A DNA stretch of 64,000 bases from Pelagibius marinus (GTDB lineage Bacteria; Pseudomonadota; Alphaproteobacteria; Kiloniellales; Kiloniellaceae): positions 248,001 through 312,000 of the forward strand of contig NZ_JACSDK010000009.1 of the NCBI RefSeq assembly GCF_014925385.1, written 5' to 3'. This document shows, in pieces, positions 16,658 through 26,051 of the stretch. The notes beneath the pieces were generated by a model. That model saw only the letters and a program-made list of their open reading frames with translations. It made no database searches and had not been told where the DNA came from. The translations under genes were made by a program, and so were the position numbers. The first letter of the stretch is position 1. Each line of letters opens with the position of its first letter.

Positions 16658-19396
16658 TTACTCGGCGGCTGCGTGGGCGGCGGTATCCGTGGCACGACGA
16701 CGTTCGATGTCGTGCAGCAGGCCGCCCCCGCGCGTGTAGAACCACCACGTCAGAAATGCGCAGGTCGCATAGAAGATCGCAAAGCCCCAAAGCGCCGCTT
16801 CCGGGCCGCCGGTCAAGGCGATCGACGAGCCGTAGGACTTCGGAATGAAGAAGGCGCCGTAGGCTGCGATCGCCGAGGTGAAGCCAATGATCGCCGCCGA
16901 CTCCTTCTCCGACTGGCGCTGCCGCGCCGCCGTATCCAGGTTCGGCATCAGACGGCCGATCTCCCGGTGCATGATGACGGGGATCATCTGGAACGTCGAA
17001 GCGTTGCCCACACCGGTTGCGAAGAACAGCAGCATGAACATCGCGAAGAAGCCCCAGAAAGCATAGGACGCGTCCTTGACGGCCAGGAAGTAGAGCACCC
17101 CCATCACCGCCGCGATCATCACGGCGAAGGTCCACAAGGTGACCCGGCCGCCGCCGAACTTGTCGGAGATCCAGCCCGTTGCCGCGCGGCTGAGCGCACC
17201 GACCAGCGGCCCGAGGAAGACGAACTGCAGAGAGTCGACTTCCGGGAACTGGGTCTTGGCGAGCAGCGGGAAACCGGCTGAGTAACCGATGAAGGATCCG
17301 AAGGTACCGGTGTAGAGCCAGCACATGATCCAGTTGTGCTTGCGCTGGAAGATGATCGACTGCTCCTTGAAGGAGGCCCTCGCCGAGGCGATGTCGTTCA
17401 TGCCGAACCAGGCCGCCAGCGTCGCGACGATCAGGAAGGGCACCCAGATGAAGCCCGCATTCTGCAGCCACAGTTGGGTGGTCTCACCCGCCACCTGAGG
17501 CTCCCCGCCGATCGCGCCGAAGACGCCCGCGGTGATGACCAGAGGCACGGTGAACTGCATCACGCTGACGCCCGCGTTGCCGAGGCCGGCGTTGAGCGCC
17601 AAGGCGTTGCCCTTCTGCTTCTTCGGGAAGAAGAAGCTGATATTGGCCATCGAGGAGGCGAAGTTGCCGCCGCCGAAGCCGCAGAGCAGCGCCAGGACCA
17701 GGAAGATCAGATAAGGCGTTTCCGGGTCCTGCACCGCATAGCCGATACCGAAAGCCGGGATCAGCAGGGAAGCGGTTGTCATCGTCGTCCAAAGCCGGCC
17801 GCCGAAGATCGGCACCATGAAGGAGTAGAAGATGCGCAGGGTGGCGCCGGAGAGACCCGGCAGGGCCGCCAGCCAGAACAACTGGTCGGTGGTGTAGTTG
17901 AAGCCGATCGCCGGCAATTTGGCGATCACGACGCTCCAGACCATCCAGACCGAGAAGGCCAGCAGCAGACAGGGGATCGAGATCCAGAGATTGCGGTTGG
18001 CAATCTTGCGGCCCTTGGTGGCCCAGAACTCCTCGTCGTCCGGCCGCCAGTCCTCGATCACCGCGCTTGATGGCCGCACATGCTCAGGCTTGTGGATTTC
18101 CAGCATTTCCGGCAGTTCGGGCAGCTGAGTACCTTGACCGGCGAGGGCCGCCTGTTCCATGCGGCGGATTGCGACGTGCATCCAGACCAGTGCGACCACG
18201 ACGATGCCGAAGAGCAGCGCAAAGCAGCTGGTCCAGATTCCGGTCAGGTCGTTCATCACGCCGAAGGCGATCGGCAGCACAAAACCGCCGAGGCCGCCGA
18301 TCATGCCGACCAGGCCGCCGACGGACCCGACGTTGTCGGGATAGTAGACCGGGATGTGCTTGTAGACCGCCGCCTTGCCCAGCGACATGAAGAAGCCGAG
18401 GACGAAGATCGTCACGACGAAGGGGACCAGGCCCATGCTCGTCGAGAAGACGATCGGCCCCTGGATGCCCTGGATGATGTATTGGGTCTCGGGATAGGAG
18501 AGCATGAAGGTGCAGATCACCGACACGGCGAAGGTCCAGTACATGACCTTGCGCGCACCGTACTTGTCGGACAGGTGGCCGCCATAGGCCCGAAACAGGC
18601 TGGCCGGCACCGCATAGAAGGCGGCAAGCATACCGGCGGTCTTGATATCAAGATCGTAGACGCCGATCAGATAGCGGGGCAGCCACAGCGCGAGGGCGAC
18701 GAAAGCGCCGAAGACGAAGAAGTAATAAAGGGCGAAGCGCCAGACCTGCAGCCGCTTGAGGGGCTCCAGCTCCATAAACATGCTGCGCGGGCGCTGACCG
18801 CTTTTCTTCCGCGCTGCCGTCGCAGGATCGTCACGGGTGAAGAGGAAGAAGAGGACCGCGGTGGCCAGCAACACGGCCGCATAGACCTGGGCGGTCGATT
18901 GCCAGCCGAAGGCCACGAGCAGGAAGGGGGCAACGAAGTTGGTGACGGCAGCGCCGACGTTGCCGACGCCGAAAATGCCGAGCGCCGTGCCCTGGCGATC
19001 CTTCTCGTACCAGCGCGACACGTAGGCGATGCCGACGGCGAAGGAGCCGCCGGCCAGCCCGACGCCGAGCGCCGCGACCAGGAACATCCCGTAGGTGCTC
19101 ACCGTCGACAGCAGGTATACGGCGATAGAGGTCAGCGCCATCACAGCCGTGAATACGGTGCGGCCGCCGTACTGGTCGGTCCAGATCCCCAGGAAGATGC
19201 GGCTCAAGGAGCCGGTGAGAATCGGCGTGGCCACCAGGATGCCGAACTCCGTTTCGGAAAGCCCGAGATCCTGTTTGATCTTCACGCCGATGATCGAGAA
19301 GATCGTCCAAACGGCGAAGCAAACCGAAAAAGAAAAGGTGCTGATGCCCAGCACCTTCGTCTGTTGCCCCGGCGTGACGCCTTGCAGGTCGTGCAT
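16658..19396 (-). CDS. narK: Fused NarK1-NarK2 nitrate/nitrite transporter
   Basis: A 912-residue protein of two complete MFS nitrate/nitrite porter domains (about 12 membrane segments each) joined by a hydrophilic linker near residues 420-455. The first half begins TKVLGISTFSFSVCFAVWTI with GVGLAGGSFAVGIAYVSRW. The second half has FCGFGGGN-type sequence (LCGFGGGNFASSMANISFFF). In Paracoccus such fusions supply nitrate to NarG by proton symport and nitrate/nitrite exchange. ATG 19396 has a GAGGAGGG ribosome site. It heads the nar operon behind two FNR-type boxes. Confidence 0.95.
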   Translation of the reverse strand: MHDLQGVTPGQQTKVLGISTFSFSVCFAVWTIFSIIGVKIKQDLGLSETEFGILVATPILTGSLSRIFLGIWTDQYGGRTVFTAVMALTSIAVYLLSTVSTYGMFLVAALGVGLAGGSFAVGIAYVSRWYEKDRQGTALGIFGVGNVGAAVTNFVAPFLLVAFGWQSTAQVYAAVLLATAVLFFLFTRDDPATAARKKSGQRPRSMFMELEPLKRLQVWRFALYYFFVFGAFVALALWLPRYLIGVYDLDIKTAGMLAAFYAVPASLFRAYGGHLSDKYGARKVMYWTFAVSVICTFMLSYPETQYIIQGIQGPIVFSTSMGLVPFVVTIFVLGFFMSLGKAAVYKHIPVYYPDNVGSVGGLVGMIGGLGGFVLPIAFGVMNDLTGIWTSCFALLFGIVVVALVWMHVAIRRMEQAALAGQGTQLPELPEMLEIHKPEHVRPSSAVIEDWRPDDEEFWATKGRKIANRNLWISIPCLLLAFSVWMVWSVVIAKLPAIGFNYTTDQLFWLAALPGLSGATLRIFYSFMVPIFGGRLWTTMTTASLLIPAFGIGYAVQDPETPYLIFLVLALLCGFGGGNFASSMANISFFFPKKQKGNALALNAGLGNAGVSVMQFTVPLVITAGVFGAIGGEPQVAGETTQLWLQNAGFIWVPFLIVATLAAWFGMNDIASARASFKEQSIIFQRKHNWIMCWLYTGTFGSFIGYSAGFPLLAKTQFPEVDSLQFVFLGPLVGALSRAATGWISDKFGGGRVTLWTFAVMIAAVMGVLYFLAVKDASYAFWGFFAMFMLLFFATGVGNASTFQMIPVIMHREIGRLMPNLDTAARQRQSEKESAAIIGFTSAIAAYGAFFIPKSYGSSIALTGGPEAALWGFAIFYATCAFLTWWFYTRGGGLLHDIERRRATDTAAHAAAE

Positions 19397-19440
19397 GATT
19401 CCCTCCTCTGCCGCAGCCCGACAAAACTGGCTGGAAGGCC

Positions 19441-19455
19441 CCGCCTCCCAGGCGG
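19441..19455 (-). promoter_or_regulatory. Small hairpin in the narK 5' leader
   Basis: The perfect inverted repeat CCGCCT-CCC-AGGCGG lies between the predicted narK transcript start and its ribosome site. It may stabilise the mRNA; no terminator U-run follows. Confidence 0.35.
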
Positions 19456-19487
19456 AGGGATATTCATCAGACCGTGACGAGATTTAT

Positions 19488-19501
19488 TTGATGCAGGTCA
19501 A
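19488..19501. promoter_or_regulatory. FNR-type box upstream of narK
   Basis: TTGAT-GCAG-GTCAA matches the FNR/NarR-type palindrome TTGAT-N4-ATCAA in all but one position. Its centre is about 98 bases before the narK ATG. If it acts at -41.5, transcription would start near 19453, leaving a leader of about 57 bases. Confidence 0.75.
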
Positions 19502-19600
19502 TTTTTGTAGAACCATTGCTGAAACAAGCGCTTGGATATCTTTTTTCTATTCTCTTCCGGATTTTTTGTATTACAGAATTATTATGTTTAAATTGAAATC

Positions 19601-19614
19601 TTGATAATTATCAA
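19601..19614. promoter_or_regulatory. Perfect FNR box upstream of the Crp/Fnr gene
   Basis: TTGAT-AATT-ATCAA is an exact FNR consensus palindrome. At -41.5 it would place the transcript start near 19649, just before the ribosome site and TTG start of the regulator gene at 19666. It is also within reach of the narK promoter on the other strand. Confidence 0.85.
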
Positions 19615-19665
19615 GAATTGGCATTACCTTGCCGCAGAGTGGGCCAGGCGAGTCGGAGAGTTTCC

Positions 19666-20364
19666 TTGAGGTCTATAGATCTACCCTTGGTGCGTGAACT
19701 GGACCTCTTCGCCGAAATGGAAGAGGCCAATTTCGACGAGCTGATGCAGGCCGCCTTCCTGCAACGTTTTCCGCCACAGGTGCAGCTCATCACCGAGGGC
19801 GACCCCGCCGACTTCCTCTACATCATGGTCGAAGGCGGCGTGGAGCTCTTCGCCGCCAACGGCGGGCGCGAGACCTCCATCGAGATCATGCGGCCGGTGA
19901 CCACCTTCATCCTGGCCGCCGTGCTGCGCGACGCCCCCTTCCTGATGTCGGGGCGCACGGTGGAGAGCTCCAAAATCCTGATGGTGCCCTCGGAGAACGT
20001 GCGCGCGATCTTCGCCCGCGACCAGGTCTTTGCCCGCGCCGTGGTGCGCGAACTGGCGGCCCGCTACCGCGGCGTGGTCAAATCCCTGAAAAGCCACAAG
20101 CTGCGCAATGCCGTCGAGCGCCTGGCCAACTACCTGCTGCGCACAGAGACCGAGCAGGGCGGCACCGGCGTCGTCCAGTTGCAGATCGACAAGCGCACCC
20201 TGGCCGCCCTCCTGGGCATGACGCCGGAGAACCTGTCCCGCGCCTTCGTCACCCTGAAGCCCTACGGCGTGGAGGTGAGTGGCCGCGAGATTCGCCTGAC
20301 CAAGATCGACGACCTGCGTAGCCTGGCCAAGCCCAGTCCGTTGATCGACGACCCGACCACCTGA
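19666..20364 (+). CDS. Crp/Fnr family transcriptional regulator without Fe-S cysteines (NarR-like)
   Basis: A 232-residue regulator: a cyclic-nucleotide-binding-type effector domain (about residues 10-125, LITEGDPADFLYIMVEGGVE) and a C-terminal winged HTH (KRTLAALLGMTPENLSRAF). No N-terminal cysteine group is present, so it is not an oxygen-labile FNR but resembles NarR/DNR proteins that respond to nitrite or NO. I chose TTG 19666 because GGAGAG lies five bases upstream and the FNR box at 19601-19614 would start transcription after the earlier in-frame TTG at 19618. Divergent from narK, it probably controls that operon. Confidence 0.88.
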   Translation: MRSIDLPLVRELDLFAEMEEANFDELMQAAFLQRFPPQVQLITEGDPADFLYIMVEGGVELFAANGGRETSIEIMRPVTTFILAAVLRDAPFLMSGRTVESSKILMVPSENVRAIFARDQVFARAVVRELAARYRGVVKSLKSHKLRNAVERLANYLLRTETEQGGTGVVQLQIDKRTLAALLGMTPENLSRAFVTLKPYGVEVSGREIRLTKIDDLRSLAKPSPLIDDPTT

Positions 20365-20444
20365 TCGCGCCGGCAAGCACGGCGAGACCGGCGGCAAGGT
20401 CGAGAGAGAGGCCCGTAAAGAGGCCCCTAGGAGGAGACGACCCC

Positions 20445-22781
20445 GTGACCGACCAGCCGCTCGGCAGTCCCGACGACGCCGCCCTGCCGCCCGCCGCCGG
20501 CGGCCTCGCCAGCACGCCGCAGCGCGGCGCCATACCGGCGCGGGAACTGGGCTCGGTGACCCTGACGCCCGACGGCGACTTCGTGGCCGGCAGCCACCAG
20601 ACCTTCACCCTGGTCTACACCGCCGGCAAGTTCGGCATCGACGACTCCGGCTCGCTGCGTATCTGCTTCCGCTTCGCCAGCGACCAGACCCGCCCGCAGT
20701 TCGAGAACCCGCAAGGGCCGAACTACACCACCATCGTCGCCTCCAACTCCGCCGTGCTGCAGTACCACTACGACCCCAAGGGCAACGTGCGGCCCTGGGA
20801 CCGTACCCTCTATATAAAGGTGGTGCGCGGCTTCCTGCGCGAGGGCGACACCATCACGGTGACCTTCGGCGACCGCTCCCGGGGCTCGCCCGGCATGCGC
20901 CTGCAGACCTTCTGCGAGGACAGCTTCGAGTTCCACACCCTGGTCGACCCCATTGCCACCTACTGCTATCAGCCGCTGCCCGAGCAGCCGACGATCCGCA
21001 TCGTTCCCGGCGCGCCGGAAAGCTTCGTCGCCGTGCTGCCGACGCTTCGGCGCTGCGGGGAGACCTTCGCGCTGAAGGTCAGGGCCGAGGACCTCTGGGG
21101 CAACCCCACGGACAAGTGCGATGCGGTGCTGCGCCTGGAGAGCAACCTGCCCGTCGCCGGCCTGCCGGAGACGCTGCGCCTGGCGCCCGGCGCCTTCGCC
21201 GCCACGATCGAGGGGCTGAGCCTGGCCGAGCCGGGCGAGCTGCGCCTGCGCCTGCTGCAGGAGGATGGCACGGCGGCGGCCGAGGCCAATCCCCTGCGCA
21301 TCGTTGAGGGATCCGCACTGGTGCATTTCTGGGGCGATCTGCACGGCCAGTCCGAGGAGACCATCGGCACCGGCAGCGCCCGGCAGTACTTTGCCTTCGC
21401 CCGCGACCGCGCCTTCCTGGACGCCACCGGCCACCAGGGCAACGACTTCCAGATCACCACCCCCTTCTGGCGCGAGCTCGACGCCCTCTGCGCCGAGTTC
21501 GACCGGCCCGGCAGCTTCGTCGCCATTCCCGGCTATGAATGGTCCGGCAACACCGGCCTGGGTGGCGACCGCAACATCTACTTCCCCGAAGAGGGGCGCA
21601 TCCTCAGGCGTTCCTCCCACGCCCTGGTCGAGGACCGCTCCGACATCGCCAGCGACGCCAACAGCGCCGCCGAGCTGTTCCAGGCCCTGGCCGACAACAA
21701 GGAGTGGGACGTGGTCGGCTACGCCCACTGCGGCGGGCGCTACGCCGACGTGAAGATGGCCCACGACGGCCGCTTCGAGAAATCCATGGAGGTGCACAGC
21801 TCCTGGGGGACCTTCGAATGGCTGGTCCAGGACGCCTTCGAGATGGGCTACCGGGTCGGCATCGTCGCCAACTCCGACGGCCACAAGGGACGCCCCGGGG
21901 CCAGCTACCCCGGCGCCTCGCTGTTCGGCGCCGTCGGCGGGCTGACCTGCTTCCTGACCGAGGAGCTGAGCCGCGCGGCGATCCTCGACTGCCTGCGCAA
22001 GCGCCATCACTACGCCACCACCGGCGGCCACGGCGGGCGTCCCTTCATCGATCTGCGGGCCAGCCTGGGCGGCGCGGCCACGCTCTACCACGACGATCCG
22101 CGCCTCGGCCCCAGCGAAGGGCGGCCGGCAAGCGAGGCGATCATGGGCGACTTCGTCCAGCTGCCCGAGGGCGAGGTGGAATTGCAGGTCGACATCGCCG
22201 CCGCCGCGCCGATCGAGCGCGTCGACCTCTTCAACGGCCTGGAGCACCTGGAAACCCTGCGCCCCTACGGCGCGGAGGACCTGGGCAACCGCATCCGCGT
22301 CGTCTGGGAAGGCGCCGAGTATCGCGGCCGCTTCCGCCAGGTTATCTGGGACGGCAGCGCGCACCTCTCCGACAACAGCGTCGTCGCCGCCCGGCCGATC
22401 AACTTCTTCAACCGCGACAAGACCCTGGACCAGGTCTCGGAGACCGAGCTGGCCTGGCGGGCGCTGACCACCGGCAACATCGGCGGCTTCGACCTCTGGG
22501 TGGCCGATCCCTACGGCGGCACCCTGAAGATCGAGACGCCGCTGGTGAAGTGCGGTCTGCCGCTGGAAGAGATCGGCCTTGAGGACGAGATCTTCGACGA
22601 AAGCGGCGTGCTGCCGCGCTACCTGAAGGTCTTCCGCCTGCCCACGGCGAATCCGCAGCGGACGATGACCTTCACGCGGCGCATCGCGCTGCGCCCTGAA
22701 GGCGACAACCCGATCTTCATTCGCGTGACGCAGGAGGACGGCACGCTGGCCTGGACCAGCCCCATCTACCTCTACCGCTGA
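20445..22781 (+). CDS. DUF3604 (PHP-like) protein
   Basis: A 778-residue protein with a beta-rich N-terminal half and a DUF3604/PHP-type metal-dependent region from about residue 290: HFWGDLHGQSEE (the GDLHxHS-like signature), IPGYEWSGN, MEVHSSWG and NSDGHKGRPG carry likely metal-binding His/Asp. The reaction is not known for this family. No signal peptide is visible. The start is GTG 20445 with AGGAGG 10 bases upstream. It stands alone between the Crp/Fnr gene and the 2-oxoacid dehydrogenase operon. Confidence 0.85.
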   Translation: MTDQPLGSPDDAALPPAAGGLASTPQRGAIPARELGSVTLTPDGDFVAGSHQTFTLVYTAGKFGIDDSGSLRICFRFASDQTRPQFENPQGPNYTTIVASNSAVLQYHYDPKGNVRPWDRTLYIKVVRGFLREGDTITVTFGDRSRGSPGMRLQTFCEDSFEFHTLVDPIATYCYQPLPEQPTIRIVPGAPESFVAVLPTLRRCGETFALKVRAEDLWGNPTDKCDAVLRLESNLPVAGLPETLRLAPGAFAATIEGLSLAEPGELRLRLLQEDGTAAAEANPLRIVEGSALVHFWGDLHGQSEETIGTGSARQYFAFARDRAFLDATGHQGNDFQITTPFWRELDALCAEFDRPGSFVAIPGYEWSGNTGLGGDRNIYFPEEGRILRRSSHALVEDRSDIASDANSAAELFQALADNKEWDVVGYAHCGGRYADVKMAHDGRFEKSMEVHSSWGTFEWLVQDAFEMGYRVGIVANSDGHKGRPGASYPGASLFGAVGGLTCFLTEELSRAAILDCLRKRHHYATTGGHGGRPFIDLRASLGGAATLYHDDPRLGPSEGRPASEAIMGDFVQLPEGEVELQVDIAAAAPIERVDLFNGLEHLETLRPYGAEDLGNRIRVVWEGAEYRGRFRQVIWDGSAHLSDNSVVAARPINFFNRDKTLDQVSETELAWRALTTGNIGGFDLWVADPYGGTLKIETPLVKCGLPLEEIGLEDEIFDESGVLPRYLKVFRLPTANPQRTMTFTRRIALRPEGDNPIFIRVTQEDGTLAWTSPIYLYR

Positions 22782-22789
22782 GCGCGGGC

Positions 22790-22803
22790 TTGACCCACGT
22801 CAA
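22790..22803. promoter_or_regulatory. FNR/NNR-type palindrome heading the 2-oxoacid dehydrogenase operon
   Basis: TTGAC-CCAC-GTCAA is a perfect 5+5 palindrome with the 4-base spacer of Crp/Fnr-family sites. Centred at 22796.5, it would place a class II promoter start near 22838, about 36 bases before the E1 alpha ATG. It implies anaerobic or NO-responsive control of the downstream operon. Confidence 0.72.
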
Positions 22804-22873
22804 TGTGGCGGCGCGACCGCCCGCCTAGCGTCATACTGGGAACGAATTGTCATTAGCGAGAGGCGCCCGCTCC

Positions 22874-23959
22874 ATGTCGCAGGTTGCGTCCTTCAGCATC
22901 GACCACACCGGCTTCCTGGACGCGCAGGGCAAAGTCCAAGGCGAGTTGCCGGCTTTCGCCCGGGACGCCGAGACGCTGACCCGGCTCTACAAGGCCATGG
23001 TGCTGACCCGGACCTTCGATGCCAAGGCGGTGTCGTTGCAGCGCACCGGGCGCCTCGGCACCTTCGCCTCCTCGCTTGGCCAGGAGGCGGTGGCCGTCGG
23101 CGTGGGCGAGGCCCTGCGCCCGGAGGACGTGCTGCTGCCCTCCTTTCGCGAACAGGGCGGACAGTTCCTGCGCGGCGTCACCATGACCGAGCTGCTGCTC
23201 TACTGGGGCGGCGACGAGCGCGGCAGCGACTACGCCGGGCCGCGCGAGGACTTCCCGATCTGCGTGCCGGTCGGAACGCAAGCGCCCCAGGCCGCCGGCG
23301 TTGCCCTGGCGCTGAAGCTGCGCGGCGAGGCGCGGGTGGCGGCCTGCGTCTTCGGCGATGGTGCGACCTCGCGCGGCGACGTCTACGAGGCCATGAACTT
23401 CGCCGCCCTGCAGGCCCTGCCGCTGGTCTTCGTCGTCAACAACAACCAGTGGGCCATTTCCGTGCCGCGCGCCCGGCAGACGGCGGCGGAAACCCTGGCG
23501 CAGAAAGCCGTCGCCGCCGGCATGCCCGGCCTTCAGGTCGACGGCAACGACGTCATCGCCGTGCGCCACGTGGTGGGCGAGGCCGTCGAGCGGGCGCGCC
23601 GCGGCGGCGGGCCGGCGCTGATCGAGGCGCTGACCTACCGCCTCAGCGACCACACCACGGCGGACGATGCCAGCCGCTACCGCGACGACGCCGAGGTCAG
23701 CGCCCGCTGGAAGGAAGACCCCGTCGCGCGCCTGCGGACCTACCTGAGCGAGGCCGGCCACTGGACCAAGGAGGCGGAGGAAGCGCTGATCGCGGACTGC
23801 GCGGCCCGGGTCGAGGCGGCGGTGGAAGAATACCTGGCGACGCCGGCCTTGCCGCCGTCGGCCATGTTCGACCACCTCTACGCTGAACTGCCCGCCGCCC
23901 TCGAGGCGCAGCGCGACGAAGTGACGGCCAACAACGACGCCGAGGGTGACGAGCCATGA
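22874..23959 (+). CDS. 2-oxoacid dehydrogenase E1 component, alpha subunit
   Basis: Thiamine-diphosphate-dependent decarboxylase subunit, 361 aa. The TPP/Mg motif runs from FGDGATSRGD to FVVNNNQ (about residues 155-195). The family stretch RTGRLGTFASSLGQEAVAVG is near residue 55, and RLSDHTTADDASRYR is near 255. Together with the next two genes it oxidatively decarboxylates a 2-oxoacid. The downstream amino-acid dehydrogenase makes a branched-chain 2-oxoacid the likeliest substrate, although pyruvate cannot be excluded. ATG 22874 follows a GAGAGG site; the stop overlaps the E1 beta start by four bases. Confidence 0.92.
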   Translation: MSQVASFSIDHTGFLDAQGKVQGELPAFARDAETLTRLYKAMVLTRTFDAKAVSLQRTGRLGTFASSLGQEAVAVGVGEALRPEDVLLPSFREQGGQFLRGVTMTELLLYWGGDERGSDYAGPREDFPICVPVGTQAPQAAGVALALKLRGEARVAACVFGDGATSRGDVYEAMNFAALQALPLVFVVNNNQWAISVPRARQTAAETLAQKAVAAGMPGLQVDGNDVIAVRHVVGEAVERARRGGGPALIEALTYRLSDHTTADDASRYRDDAEVSARWKEDPVARLRTYLSEAGHWTKEAEEALIADCAARVEAAVEEYLATPALPPSAMFDHLYAELPAALEAQRDEVTANNDAEGDEP

Positions 23960-24936
23960 GCGAGCTGGCTCTCGTCGAGGCGGTGCGACTAGCGCTTGCC
24001 CGCGCCATGAGCGACGACGAGACGGTGTTGCTGCTGGGCGAGGACGTCGGCATCGACGGCGGCGTGTTCCGCGCCACCGACGGCCTGCTCGCGCGCTTCG
24101 GCGAGGCCCGCGTGATCGACACGCCGCTGTCGGAATCGCTTTTTGTTGGCCTCGCCGTCGGGCTCGGCGCCCAGGGTTTCCGCCCGGTAATCGAGTACCA
24201 GTTCATGGGCTTCATGTATCCGGCGATCGACCAGGTGTTGAACCACGCCGGGCGCCTGCGCAACCGCACCCGCGGGCGGCTCTCCTGCCCCATGGTGATC
24301 CGCGCGCCCTACGGCGGCGGCATCCACGCGCCGGAGCATCACTCGGAAAGCATGGAGGCCCTCTTCGCCCACATCCCCGGCCTCCGCGTGGTGATCCCCT
24401 CCTCGCCGGCCAAGGCCTACGGCCTGCTGCTGGCGGCGATCCGCGACCCCGACCCCGTGGTCTTCCTGGAACCCAAGCGCGTCTATCGCGCGACCAAGGA
24501 AGACGTCGCCGACGACGGCGCGGCGCTGCCGCTCGATCAATGCTTCACGCTCCGCGACGGCCGCGACGTGACCCTGGTGTCCTGGGGTGCCATGCTGCAG
24601 GAGACCCTGGCGGCGGCCGAGACCCTGGCCGCCGAGGGCAAGGAGGCCGAAGTGATCGATGTCGCCACCTTGAAGCCTTTGGACATGGAAACCATCCTCG
24701 CCTCGGTGGAACGCACGGGGCGCTGCGTCATCGTCCAGGAAGCGCCCTTGAGCGGCGGGGTCGGCGCCGAGATCGCCGCCGGCCTGGCCGACCGCGGGCT
24801 GGTCAGCCTGCTGGCGCCGGTCGGGCGCGTCGCCGGCTACGACACGGTGATGCCCCTGCCGCGCCTGGAAGCCCACTACATGCCGACGGAGCAGCGGATC
24901 CTGCGCAAGCTGCGCGAGACGCTGGCCTACACATGA
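23956..24936 (+). CDS. 2-oxoacid dehydrogenase E1 component, beta subunit
   Basis: A 326-residue transketolase-like beta subunit that pairs with E1 alpha. Family stretches include VLLLGEDVGIDGGVFRAT, ARVIDTPLSESLFVGLAVGL and RAPYGGGIHAPEHHSESMEA. The C-terminal domain starts near VTLVSWGAMLQETL. It overlaps E1 alpha and E2 by ATGA at both ends, indicating coupled translation at equal amounts. Confidence 0.93.
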   Translation: MSELALVEAVRLALARAMSDDETVLLLGEDVGIDGGVFRATDGLLARFGEARVIDTPLSESLFVGLAVGLGAQGFRPVIEYQFMGFMYPAIDQVLNHAGRLRNRTRGRLSCPMVIRAPYGGGIHAPEHHSESMEALFAHIPGLRVVIPSSPAKAYGLLLAAIRDPDPVVFLEPKRVYRATKEDVADDGAALPLDQCFTLRDGRDVTLVSWGAMLQETLAAAETLAAEGKEAEVIDVATLKPLDMETILASVERTGRCVIVQEAPLSGGVGAEIAAGLADRGLVSLLAPVGRVAGYDTVMPLPRLEAHYMPTEQRILRKLRETLAYT

Positions 24937-26036
24937 CGACCTTCAAACTGCCAGATCTCGGCGAAGGCCTGCAGGACGCGGAAATCGTCTCCTGGCACGT
25001 CGGGCCCGGCGACCACGTGGTGGCCGACCAGCCGCTGGTCTCGGTGGAGACCGACAAGGCGGTGGTGGAGATCCCCTCGCCCCAGGCCGGCCGCATCGCC
25101 AAGGTCTTCGGCGCGCCCGGCGACATCGTCGAGATCGGCGCGCCGCTGGTCGAGTTCGAAAGCGCGGCCGCCGAAGACAAGGGCACCGTGGTCGGCAGTA
25201 TCGCGGCGGCGGAGAAGCCGAAGCCAGCCGCCAAGGAAACCGCCGCAGCTGCCGCCGTGCCCGGGGCGAAGGCCGCGCCCGCCGTACGCGCCCTGGCCAA
25301 GCGCCTGGGGGTCGACCTCTCCCACGTGGCGGCCAGCGGGCCGGAGGGCGCGGTGCTGGCCAGCGACGTGGAACGCGCCGCCGCCGCCATCGGCGCGGCC
25401 GGACCGCTGGAGCCGCTGCGCGGCGTGCGCCGGGCCATGGCGCTCAACATGGCCCGGGCCCATGTCGAGGTGGTCCCGGCCACGGTGACGGAAGAGGCCG
25501 ACATCCACGCCTGGGCGCCGGGCAGCGACGCCACCCTGCGCCTGGTGCGCGCCATCGTCGCCGGCTGCACCGCCGAACCGGCGCTGAATGCTTGGTTCCT
25601 GGGTACGGACAAGGGCCGGCGCCTGCACGACAGGGTTGACCTGGGCATCGCCATGGACACCGAGGACGGCCTCTTCGTGCCGGTGCTGCGCGACGTCGGC
25701 GGGCGTACGGCCGCCGACCTGCGCCAGGGGCTGGAGCGCATGAAGGCCGACGTGCGCGCGCGCCGCGTGCCGCCGGAGGAACTGCGCGGCCAGACCATCA
25801 CGCTCTCCAACTTCGGCATGTTCGGCGGCCGCCACGCCGCCCTGGTGGTGCTGCCGCCGCAGGTGGCGATCCTGGGGGCCGGGCGCATCGCCGAGCGCGC
25901 CGTGGCGCAGGCGGGCCAGCTGGCCGCGCGCCGCGTGCTGCCGCTGTCGTTGACCTTCGACCACCGCGCCATCATGGGCGGCGAGGCCTCGCGCTTCCTC
26001 GCCGCCGTCGTGAAGGATCTCGAGGAACCGGAATGA
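24933..26036 (+). CDS. 2-oxoacid dehydrogenase E2 (lipoamide acyltransferase), atypical active site
   Basis: A 367-residue E2. A lipoyl domain (residues 1-75, lipoyl Lys in VETDKAVVEIP) is followed by an Ala/Pro linker, a peripheral subunit-binding domain (PAVRALAKRLGVDLSHVAAS) and a short catalytic acyltransferase domain. The active site reads DHRAIMGG where the usual motif is DHRxxDG; the catalytic His is kept but Asp is replaced by Met. Similar xGG variants exist in some E2s. No E3 (dihydrolipoamide dehydrogenase) gene follows, so E3 must come from elsewhere. Confidence 0.9.
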   Translation: MTTFKLPDLGEGLQDAEIVSWHVGPGDHVVADQPLVSVETDKAVVEIPSPQAGRIAKVFGAPGDIVEIGAPLVEFESAAAEDKGTVVGSIAAAEKPKPAAKETAAAAAVPGAKAAPAVRALAKRLGVDLSHVAASGPEGAVLASDVERAAAAIGAAGPLEPLRGVRRAMALNMARAHVEVVPATVTEEADIHAWAPGSDATLRLVRAIVAGCTAEPALNAWFLGTDKGRRLHDRVDLGIAMDTEDGLFVPVLRDVGGRTAADLRQGLERMKADVRARRVPPEELRGQTITLSNFGMFGGRHAALVVLPPQVAILGAGRIAERAVAQAGQLAARRVLPLSLTFDHRAIMGGEASRFLAAVVKDLEEPE

Positions 26037-26051
26037 CCTGAGGTAGAGCCG

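Noticed and set aside
16658-19396. Two separate narK genes joined by a missed stop or sequencing error
   Set aside because: The frame is continuous with a normal linker, and fused NarK1-NarK2 proteins are known.
19618-19665. N-terminal extension of the Crp/Fnr regulator from TTG 19618
   Set aside because: It lies before the transcript start predicted from the FNR box and has no ribosome site; TTG 19666 has one.
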